Positions 26,082 through 36,800 of a stretch of 64,000 nucleotides of DNA are shown in pieces (within the stretch, counting starts at the first letter, position 1; each line of letters opens with the position of its first letter). The notes under the pieces were generated by a model. The model saw nothing but the letters and a program-made list of their open reading frames with translations, did not search any database and was not told the DNA's origin. Source of the DNA: Antennarius striatus. Lineage: Eukaryota; Chordata; Actinopteri; Lophiiformes; Antennariidae. The translations under genes and the position numbers were made by a program. Location: positions 3,526,197 through 3,590,196 of the forward strand of contig NC_090789.1 in the NCBI RefSeq assembly GCF_040054535.1, in the 5' to 3' direction.

Positions 26082-27137
26082 TTAGCTGTCGCTGGTTTTC
26101 GCCCTGCCACGAGAAACCAGATGTTAATCAGGTTGAACGGAAGGGATTTGTTTTATACCAGAGCGTCAATGAAGCTGAAGAGCGATCACAGGAGCTGGTA
26201 CCACAGAATCAACTTAATATCTTCATCATAGTTTAGAATTTCCGGATTAAAAAAACAAAAGATGGTTTGATTACTTGCTAGCAGGAGTAGCGGCACTATG
26301 ATCACTGATCAAACCCACAGTGGATGGATTATCAATGCAAAACAAAGCGGGGGGTTAATCAGTGAGGTCACACTGTTCAGATTGTCTGGGTTATCACATC
26401 CAGTTATTGGAGGATTAGAAAACACGATTAGATCAAAATTAAGACACATCTCCGTATCGAACAAGGACTTTGACCACAAGGACAGAGCTAAAAATATTAG
26501 TTGATTAATCGTTTAGTTGATGAGCAGAAAAATCAATCCAAAATAACCGATTATTGATGAATCATTAAGGTCAAGCAGGAGAAAAAAAAGTCTTTGTGTA
26601 ATGTATTTCTTTGAATGTCAGCCAGACAATAAAACCCTGATGGGTTCTAGGAAGCACAAATACGAGACGTTGCCTCGATCCAAATCTCAATCTCTTAATA
26701 TGATTTGATTTTCTTTTGTGTGTGACGGTGCATTTGTTCTTTGGCTTCTTTTTTTGGAAGGTTAACAGTTGGCTGCAGTCATACAGGGAAGGTCGTTTCA
26801 GCCAACAACCAACAACGGTCCTCTTTGAAAATCTATCTACTGAATCTGAACTTGTATTCTGACAAAGACACGAATGATTTGGTTTAAAACCAACAAACCA
26901 AACAGGAGCGCTGCAGTAGGGTCCTTAAAAAAACGTAAAGGCCCCGTGAAGCCATGACAGTGGAACCAGGAGAACATGCAACAAACATTTTTGTTGGTTG
27001 TGTTGCTGATTTGACAAGACATTTCGAAATACGCCACCAAAATTGAACGTGTAATGTTTGGTATTAATTAGCACCTTGCATTATTGCAGCTCAACCTGAC
27101 ATTTCAGACCTTAAACACCCCTAAATCACAAACTGAT

Positions 27138-27197
<60 letters not shown>

Positions 27198-29680
27198 CAT
27201 GCTAAGTGCCACCAAAATTAACATACCTCCAAACCAAAGAAGCCAAGCATGTCATGAAAAAACAAAAGAGAGAAACACAGCAGACGCACACACACTCTCA
27301 CACACATACACCTACATGTAGAAGAGGGGACGCTCGTTTTAAAAGCAGCGGGTAAACTTTGTCCTCTAAATACGCCCTCCTTGGATGTTGCTGTCGCAGC
27401 AGGGGGTGGGTGGAGATACACCGCCCCTGCTGGACAGGACAGCCCCTGTCATGTGCAGCAAATGCAGCCCAAACTGTCCAGAAAGAACCACAGACAGGGG
27501 TGAGGTCCAATGACTGGAACGAGGCGCACATGTCACATGACAGAGTGAGGCTTCTGGGAAACGATAGTGGAATGTGTTTGAATGTGTTCCATCAGACATG
27601 TGTGCTTCATCACGTCTGATGAAAGAGGAGGTTTAAGCGGCCGTTCAAGGGTCAAGATGGACTCACCTTTTCCTCTTCTTCTCTGAGTCGTTTGATCTCG
27701 GCCGGCTTTGGGGCGTCCTGGCTGAGCCCGACTTGGAGATGCTGTCTTCTCTGCGTCGTTTGCTGTGTGAAAGGAAGAGAATGGATAACACAAATGAACC
27801 GTGAAATACACCACATCGCCAGCTTTATCGGCTAATTTAGGAACTGCAGACAGACGTATTGACTGACTGTGCTGTGCTGCTGTCCAGCTCCTGCTCCCTG
27901 CAGGGCGAATGCGCTGTGGCTTTGCCGTCCTGTCGGTATTCTCCTCCCTCCTGCGGCGGACCTTCCTGCTGGCTGCCGTTGCATCGCTCCGTCGGACACC
28001 TGGCTTGAGGCTGAGATGAAGGCGGCAGCTCCGACGTCGGCTCCAGATCTTCCCTGGACAGCTCTTGCCACCGGTTCTGGGAAGAGAAAGAAGAAGAGCG
28101 AACAAATTAATTAAATAGAACTTAGAATTTTATTGGCAAAGCATGACAGCGTGTGTGTGTGTGTGTGTCTGTCAGGTACCGGCACAGAGGAGTCTCCATT
28201 GATGTACTTGGCTCCTTCGAGGATTGCCAGGTAGGAGAAGCGCAGCTGGTCGGGGGTCTGGATCAGACCCATGCGGTACTTCCTCATGTCCAACAGGATG
28301 CTCTTGATGTCCACTGATGAGGGATCTTTCCTTTTGTCCATCTGGACAGGAGAGGAAAATAAAACTAGGACTTCCCTGACATCTCAGAATTTGTTTTGTG
28401 AAGGTGAAGCTCAACTAAAACCAAATTCAGTCACTGAGGGCCTTTAAGAAAATCTCAGAGAAAACAAAGGCAGGATTTACCAGAACCACGCACGTGTCAA
28501 CCAATGAAAACGTCCCCGAGCGTCCAATTCCAGCGCTGCAGTGCACCACAGCTGGCCCGTGATCCACCTCCAATGCCCCCGATTCCCGCACTTTGAACAG
28601 GAAGTTCAGGAAAGATGCCGGAGAATCTGGGACACCAAAATCAGGCCATGTGGTGTAATGAAAGTGATAAATCTCTCTCTTCTCTCCCGTCTGTGGAAGA
28701 AGGCAAACAGAGGCCTCATGGATGTGTGCAGTACAAATGTCTCTTTGTTTACTGTCAACCTGCTAGAGAAGATTTCTTCAGTTCCGTCTAGGGTCACGCC
28801 TGACATCTGAGTTACACAAATAGTTCAACAGTTTCAGTTTCAATTCTTAAATAAAAAAAAAATGAAAAGAAACTGTAAATCTGCAAATATGTTTAAAATT
28901 ATTTTTATCTACACAGGTCCATGTCAGGGGAGTCTTTGCTGTGATATTCCTGAACCATTTCCGTTCCCCTTTCTGTGCCTTTTACTGGCAACTCCCTTTG
29001 TGTTCAGTCACGCTTCAGCTTACGCTGACATTCTGCAGCTCCAGCACTCTGGTGGTGTAGTAAGACTTGATGTCCTCTGACAACAGGGTGACCAGGAAAC
29101 GCGTGTCTCTGAAGGCCATCTCCTTCTCCTCGGCCGTGGGCCAGTACTGAGCACACTTTTCCTGTCAGGCAAGAAAAAAAGGGAGACAAAGATGATACCG
29201 AATAATTCAGTTATATCATCGACAAACCACTGATTATGAAGTATTTTCTGAGTAAACAGACATAATTCTATTATACAACAGCCCATCTGCAGGAACAGAG
29301 AGCTGGCCTACATAAAACATCCCTGTGAAGTTAATAACTGTGGACTAGGGGACGGTGAATCCCATGACCGAACCACATCCACTTCAGCTGCTTTACCAAG
29401 AAGAATTCATGGCTGCATCCTCCGAGAGAGCTTATTTGTGTGTGTTTAATCGTTGCATCGCTTGATCTTTGGATTTAAAAGAGATAAGGGGTTGGGCTGC
29501 ATTCCAGTTTCTCATATGCGTCTGTGAACAGGCTGTCAAAACACTGAATTCCACTTATCCTGCTGACAGGAGTGTGGAGCATAACCACGGGCCGTTCAAA
29601 CAAAAACAGTAATGCAACAAGTTGGATTAATTATGTCACACTACCGGCAGCATTACTCACTAGTCTACTGAGTATTTCTG

Positions 29681-29721
<41 letters not shown>

Positions 29722-31391
29722 GGTGTACATGCAGCGGGCAGACAACAAAGTCAAACCAGACAATGTGCTGTTAGTCAGAGTGTGCTCACCGAGCCTTTCT
29801 CGATGACCCTGTTCAGCATGATCACCGCCTTGGTCTTCTGCTCCCAGATCATGAGCCAAAAGTGGCCACAGGTATTCCTGAGGGGGCCCTATGGACGGCA
29901 GATACACACACACACACACACTTTGATCACTCAACATGATATGCGTCCAACACTACACTGGGAATGGGAAGTTAATTATAATGTCACATTTTGGCATTAA
30001 AAAAAAAATCCGATGCCTGAAAACAATAATTGAGCAAAACAACCAACTGATGTCTTCATCAAAGGAATAATTATACTGTAGGATGTAAAAGAGGTTTGCA
30101 GAGCTTTTATGAAAATGTTACAACCACTAAAGGTTATGATGTGGTTGAGTGGAGAAAACTCAACTCTCTAGGTTATCTTTAAATGTCAAATCTTCCCCTA
30201 ATACAAAGACATGCTGTCACGTGTTGCTTCCTTTTTGCTCACAGAAAAATACTATAAATAAACACAACATACTGGTTGGGCTGCCATACAGGAAATACAC
30301 AAATTTTTGATTTGAAAAATCAAAGGTAATAAATTCATCAGTTTATTTTTTTAGCACCTGATCTTATATTCTTCCATCAGCAGCACCATCTCTTCATTTT
30401 CTACAGGATGATTGTCTTGGTTTAGAAATAACAATTAATAAATTCATTGTATGAACAAATTCAACTCTTTCGATGTCAGTGTCATCAATTGGCATGTTTA
30501 GGATATCAGTTTGGTTTCGAAAATTAAATAAACCAAATCTGCTTTATGTAATGTAAAACTTGAGTACAGTTCAACTTCTTTGCATTAAACAAATAAATCA
30601 GATTTTTAGTACAGCATTGGTGAAACTTTTAAGATCCCACAAGTGAGCTGGTGAGGGTTTTGTGGAGGAGGTTCATCCTGTTTTCTTTTGACAGACATGT
30701 GCTTTGCATAGTTCTGAAGTTACAAGCCAAAAAACCCCAACTTTTTCGCAATGATAGAGAATTATGTTTTTTAAAATTCCTTGATCATCAAAATACAGTT
30801 GCCTCTAGGATATGTTAGGGTCCATCTTGGATTAAAACTTAATTTAGATCCATCCATTAGTTTTTGTGTAATTCTGCTGACAATCAGACAAAGAAACGGA
30901 ACCAATGATCAAACCTCCTCCACATTTTGCGAGCTTCTCTCCCTGTTGTGTGAATTAAAACCCAATGGCTTCCGCATGGTGGAGAGTTAAACTTGTCATC
31001 AACTCTCTTTGAAACCGTTTCATAGGGAAACATATTAGTCACTTAATCCAAATATACTTGCCTGAGTCAATATATAACTTCTCTGCGCTTCTTCCATGAC
31101 GACCAGACTTGCGTTGATGTAGTCATTTTCGGAGTTCTCCAGTTTCACTCGACTGTGATCAACTGAAAGGCAGTGTGACAACAATAAATTAAATTGTCAT
31201 TTTACAGACATTAACACAGGATTTGACAAACTTTAGGTGACTATGAACACATTACACGTTCACCTACATGGGCTGACGTCTCTGTATCTGTTTCTGTTGC
31301 GATTCTCTGGATATTTTGCCACTTTGTAGGAGCACTCATCGGACTGGTTCCTGATTTCCTGGAGAATAGAACAAGATCCAGTTACAGCAAA

Positions 31392-31485
<94 letters not shown>

Positions 31486-31986
31486 ACTGGCATTCCCTTT
31501 CTGTACAAATTAACTGGGGCTAAAGCCGACCACTTTCTCACCACCTGATTAGAGTTTAACTTCTTTTCCCCCCACTATAACACGAGTGATCATGACATTC
31601 TGCTGTAGAGAACTTGCTAGGGCAGTGCTAATTATAAAATTCAAGTGGACAGCTTTATAAAGCGGCTAATTACGGTCAGCGTCAAGCACATACACTCGTA
31701 TAACTACAGTACACGCACGCTAACATTTACGTTGTCATATATAAGTTGCAGTGCTTGGAAAAGGTGGTAAAATAAACAATTAAACAGCAAAAATATGACG
31801 GACATGAGCAATTAGCAGCAGCTTAGACGTCTGACACTTGACACGTAACCCAAACCGTTAGCTAGCTAATTTAAATAGGCGCTTGAAGTACTATTTGTAG
31901 CATTATGCTAGCTATGCTAACAGACTTACTAGGTACAGCTTTTGCCACCGGCCCTCTGAATCTATGTCTTCAAACTCCTTGTCCAT
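26082..31986 (-). CDS. ptpn2: Non-receptor tyrosine phosphatase PTPN2 (TC-PTP), nuclear-type tail
   Basis: TC-PTP removes phosphate from JAK, STAT and receptor kinases. Ten coding exons on minus: 31986-31930, 31358-31268, 31162-31062, 29888-29790, 29161-29024, 28690-28481, 28341-28180, 28076-27868, 27762-27667 and 26103-26082. Total 394 residues, near the 387 of human TC45. Motifs: KNRYRD-like [12 protein letters not shown], the Asp of WPDFG (residue 179), and the active-site loop [10 protein letters not shown] with Cys213 and Arg219; [10 protein letters not shown] follows. The tail has basic nuclear signals KRRRED and KKRKRAKTSDS before the stop, matching the TC45 end. The exon 8 donor (GCACA|GTCAGT) is my choice from phase and length; an alternative at GCCAG|GTGTCC would shorten the tail by about 45 residues. 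The donor after exon 3 is CAG|GCAAGT, a GC-AG intron. Exon 1 begins [14 protein letters not shown]. Confidence 0.95.
27141..27196. repeat. (CA)n microsatellite, about 55 bp
   Basis: CA dinucleotides in the last intron of ptpn2. Confidence 0.95.
29684..29719. repeat. (TG)n microsatellite, about 36 bp
   Basis: TG dinucleotides in the ptpn2 intron just past exon 4. Confidence 0.93.
31390..31481. repeat. (CA)n microsatellite, about 90 bp
   Basis: CA dinucleotides in the first intron of ptpn2, about 30 bp upstream of its exon 2 acceptor on minus. Read in the transcript it is (TG)n. Confidence 0.95.
31811..31923. repeat. GCTAGC/GTTAGC/GCTAAC word cluster in ptpn2 intron 1
   Basis: ATTAGCAGCAGCTTAG, CCGTTAGCTAGCTAATTT and ATGCTAGCTATGCTAACAG lie within about 120 bp immediately inside the first ptpn2 intron. 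See the finding on this motif. Confidence 0.5.
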
Positions 31987-33400
31987 TTTCGCCGTGGCAA
32001 TGCCAGTCCAATTTATTCAAAGTACGTGTTATTACTTGTCTGGCAATCTACCTCATTACTTTATTCAGGCTACAGACTCTTTCGGTCAACGAATTGTTAC
32101 CCCACTACGGTAACAGGATCTCGCCAAATGTTTGTCCGTTATCCCTCTTGCCAGTTGACGTCCGACTACAGCCTTGTGCGCATGCGCTTAAACGAGGTCC
32201 TCCTGGAGCTGTCAAACCAAACCCAGCAAAGATATTCGGTGAATGAACGAGATGTCGAAATCACTTCATCATTCAATCTACAACACCTGTTTTCTTAGAA
32301 TTCTGCAGATTCGATAAGTTGAGAAGTATGTAGTGTTTTTATGTAACTTACCCAACCTGTGATAGTTTATTGAGAGGACTGCCACGAATTAGTATTATCA
32401 ATAGCCATTATTTATGATACAAAAAATCTACAATAACAGCTCTACTGGGTGTCATGTCATAGTTAAACAATTTGTTTGTCAAAAGCACAAAACAGACAAA
32501 TGTAACGCCACCATAGGATCAACAGACAAGTCCTAATCAGATTTCTAGTGATTCTTGTGAAACTAAGATTGTACTGCCTTGATGTCTCAGGAAATATTTA
32601 TAATGACTAGCCTTTAAGTGGTTTTTCGTTTTTCCCCATTGTCTTCCTACTTTTGTACATTTGTAGTCAGGTTATCAGAAAACAGAAATGAAAAAAGGTC
32701 TCCTGACACTGGTAAAATGCTAGTTTTATATTTTTGTAAATTTTGCAATCCATGTAAATTGTGAACTTAACCTATTTTCATTGTTGAAACCACTTGTACT
32801 GCTGATTTTCTTGGCTAGGACATTCATATAAAAGGTATTTTAAAACCCTCTGATATTTTTCTGACAACAACAAAAACAACAAAACCAACTACAGTACATA
32901 ATGCAAATGGGTCACTACCGCCTGGAAGCCACATGGGGGCAGTAGTCGGTCACTGGTGTTCATAAACCCCGGCTGGGACGGACAACACGTCAAGTTAAAG
33001 GCCGCTCTAAGGAAGTAACGTTTGGATTAAGCAACGTGGCTTAAAAATAACAATTGACAGCCGAAAACCCCACTCGTAGTGAAAATGAAATTGTAATAAA
33101 AAAAATAAGCGGCATGTTTGAAGTTTTCCTTCACTGTTAGCCATTTAATCAAGTGTAGGTAAAGGAAGTTTATATTTAAGATGCTAATTTTTTTTTCAAA
33201 AATATCTTATTGTACTTAATAGTTTGTTAAATTCAGATCATTCTCCTTGTATTTTACAAAAACTGAATTTTTAACGATGCGCTCTAACTATTATCTCACG
33301 GTTTGGCGTTTGGCAGATACCTTTTATTGTGAAAATCAAACGGAAGTAAAAATGTGTCATCTAGCATGCCTTGACGACAATATTTAGGCTCACTCGGGGA
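31987..33400. other. Head-to-head interval between ptpn2 and rnf19a
   Basis: The ptpn2 start is at 31986 on minus and the rnf19a first exon probably begins near 33.4 kb on plus, so both promoters lie here. A CTCF-like word CCACATGGGGGCAG (32929-32942) differs from consensus at two positions. No coding frame was recognised. Confidence 0.5.
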
Positions 33401-33409
33401 ATGTACCTT

Positions 33410-33523
33410 GGTTGTCCTGCCAAGTTTCAGACAACGATTCAGTGAAATACGGCTGACTGAGAAATGGATAAAGCTCAGTACATGCCTCTCGTTAGGTAAA
33501 GTGAGACATCTGGACTCATATTG
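33410..33523 (+). promoter_or_regulatory. Candidate non-coding first exon of rnf19a with a short upstream frame
   Basis: Two donor words face the coding exon 7.3 kb downstream: GTTAG|GTAAAG (exon end 33495) and ATTG|GTGAGT (exon end 33523). A 12-codon frame starting MDKAQYMPL runs from 33464 to 33499. The exact start and donor are inferred, and the choice between donors is open. Confidence 0.4.
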
Positions 33524-33540
33524 GTGAGTTAATACAAAAA

Positions 33541-33875
33541 AAATTAGCTTTTCAGCCCCAACTAGCTAACGTATGACCAGAACTTCCTCTTCGATCTTGT
33601 CGAGAAGCTAGCAGTTTTTAGCTTTGTTAGCTGTAGAGTTTTCCTCGTTAAATTCTTGTTCGGCAGGAAAAGCTTATGTTTGTGAACCCGTTAAAGTTTA
33701 ATGACCGCAAATGTTAATTGTAAAGATAAATATGTTGTCGTTTTAACTATCTGGTGAATTTGGAAACGACGTTGTTTGTGAGTCAGCAACTCTTCAGACG
33801 ATTAAAGTTTAGGCTCCAGCTTTCTGCTAGCCCCGTCTGTTAGCCACCAGGCTAACGTTGTTAGCCGGGTGTTCA
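33541..33875. repeat. GCTAGC/GTTAGC/GCTAAC word cluster in rnf19a intron 1
   Basis: At least seven such words within about 330 bp, among them AACTAGCTAACG, AGAAGCTAGCAG, TTTGTTAGCTG, CTGTTAGCC, AGGCTAACG and TTGTTAGCCGGG, in both orientations. They lie just past the candidate first exon. Confidence 0.6.
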
Positions 33876-36800
33876 ATGTAAACAGATAATCATCCTCCTT
33901 ATCCTGAATGTGTAGTGACAGACGTGGTGGTTTTTTAATTTTCTTGAAAGTGATTATAATTTTTCCATTAGAATTTTTTTTTTTAATATTAACTTGGGTT
34001 TATGGGGTTTTGTTTTGTGTGCGAAATATCGTATTCTTTAACGTTGCCATCCCAGATTGTTTCCTTGGTCACAATCTGGGCTTCTGACGGACGTTTACAC
34101 ATCATGTTTTACCCTAAATAGTATAATATATTTGCAATAGATTAGTGAAATATATACAAACAACTAGTTGCTTATTTACGCTTCATTTGCTCTTAACTTA
34201 GAAACCATATGACCATATGGTTCGTTGTGTATTCTGTGACTGCAATCAAGTCACGCCTGGCCGTGCTGGTTTGAAATACTTCATATAATTTAAAATCTTA
34301 TAAAATTATATGCCATGAATTATCATATATTCGCTAAATCTATTAATGCTTCATTTGGTGTCACTTAGGATATTATGTTATTTATTATTTAAAAATAAGA
34401 TGTTAAGTAAAAAGTGAATATTAACTCAAAGTTCGGTTGTCACTGTAAATGAATTTGAAAATTATTATACAGTATACTAGGTTCAGTTTTCTGTCAGTAA
34501 TCTGGTCATTGTGTTTTTGGTCACTTTATTTTGATCATAAGGGTTTTCAAAAGTTGTAACATTTTTATTGCAAAATTCAGCACGTGTGAAATGAATCCTT
34601 AACAAGGAATGAAACATTTCTGTAGCTATTTACACTAAGAACTTACATATAAATTTAGAATTGACAGTCATTTTTTCCCAGTGTAGCTTGTATGTCTTTA
34701 ATTTCCAAAGATAATCTGGGCTAGATAAGAATAAAAAACTTAAAAATTAAATGTAATAGAAGATTATAAAGCTGTACATTATTTTTCAACTGTGGTTTTG
34801 CCATTTTCACTCGTTTAAAAGGTTTGAATATCTCTACACCAGTAATGACTTGTTAAACATAGACATAGTTCATGGCTCAGTGAATGTTAATGCTATCTCT
34901 CATCGCTTTATAATGTTGTCAACAATGTTTACTGAATAGATAAGTTGCAGGGCGCAGTCCGTCTGTAATTACAGTATGGCGTTTAGGGAATGCACACGAA
35001 ATTAATGCAAGTCGCACTTAATAGAATTTTCTGTCATCTAGTCATTACACTGTAATTTCTGTTAATTGCTGCACCTCTGTTTATCTAACGTTTCACTTTC
35101 AGTATTGGTGAAACTGAAAGAAATTATTTAGACTTTTAAATTGGTAACATTTCGGTGTGCCCATGTTCACTGAAAACAAGTATGTTAGGTTACTTTCAAC
35201 AATATTCCATGGGTGGATTGACAAAGAGCTTATGTTTCTGCATCTGTCAGTCTATGTCTGTTAGCAGAACTATTCACAAAGTTCAGTAGGGACTTGCCTG
35301 ACATTGTGTAAAGAGGTTGGGTGTGGCTCAAGAAAAAAATTCATTACATACTGGTGGAACTCTGATCGATACCAGTGTCACTCGGCAGATATTTGCTTTC
35401 TGTCAAGTTTTGCTTAACTAAGAGCAGACCATAATGTCATGAGATGTGGCTGCTTTTAATTTTGTCTGCCTGCCTTTCAGTTTTGTATTTTTTGGTTGAT
35501 ATTGTGGATCTGTCCAAAGACATGTGGTTTGCAGGAGAAGTTTGTAATTTTCGGAAATTCACCAAGTCTGCCTTTTTGAATACCAAATAATTTCTCAGAT
35601 GGGATGCCGTCTGCAGCCTCTGAGTTAAATGTTGCCAAGACGATAAACATGATTTATTCATGGAGCTGGGAATTTTCTATTTTTTGTGGATTTGGTTTAT
35701 TGCTTATGAATTTTATTGTAGGATATGACCAGAACACTTATCAGCGATCACCAATCACAACTTTTCATGTCATGTCTTTGTTGGACCGAATGCTGGAACA
35801 AAGTATCATTAATTCTGTTAATAAGTGTCAGTATCAATAAAACCCAATTATACCTGTTATCTGCTGTATGTGTTAAAGGTCTCTGGATAATTTGTTCCTA
35901 TGTTCATACACAAAAATGATTTGAAACACAAGAAATCATTTTCGACACAAGAAACCCATGACCTGTCGGGAGTTTGGTATATTATCTCTTCTCTCTAATG
36001 TTATTTGCATGCATGAATTTTTTTTCAAGATTTTTCCCGCAGGCTGATGAGTACGTTAGCAAATATTTGGGCACCAAACACAGTATTCCAACATGTTAAG
36101 ATAATTTTGTGGTGAACGATTTTTTTGTTCCAGTTGTTTTGTCACATGGGGCCCATAAACTTCTGCTAGTTATCTTGTAGTTCTTGTTTACGTGCATGGA
36201 AATCCAAAGCTTTTATGACTCTGTGGACACAGATATGTCTTTCAACTTACAGGTATTTTAAGAGTGAAGTCTATATATTGTAACAGATCCCTAAAGCATT
36301 CTTTGTATTTAAATATTTTTGTAATAGGGTTACACATTGACTGGTCTGATACTCTACTCATATTCTTGTACTTATACTCTGTATTTACCAGACATAGGTT
36401 TAGTTTTATTTGTCCCATGCACAATTACCTTTGCGCATTAAGTAGATGTGATCCCATCTGGGTAATTGCTCCTCACTTTTCTTGATGTACAGATGGCAGG
36501 AATGCAGCAAATGAAGATTTTGTCGACTAACTTCTGGTTGTCAGGGCCAAGTGCTTTCTTTGTGGCTCTAGAATGTTCTCAGGACTAGAATTCTGCATGC
36601 AGAACAGAAATCCTATGTGGATATGATTTAGCTTGAGTTCTCTACATGCATCGAACCATTTCAATACGAATTTGATTGTTGATCAACATGAAACCTAATA
36701 GGTGAGATAGATGTCTCTGTATTGATGGCAAACGGTATCCCCATCTTCAGCTGGGGAAAGCACAAGCAGACTTCATTTGTTGTATCTATGGAGCTGAATG

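Noticed and set aside
34051-34080. MicroRNA precursor in rnf19a intron 1
   Set aside because: The stem is only 10 bp with a 10-base loop, far short of a precursor of about 60-80 bases.
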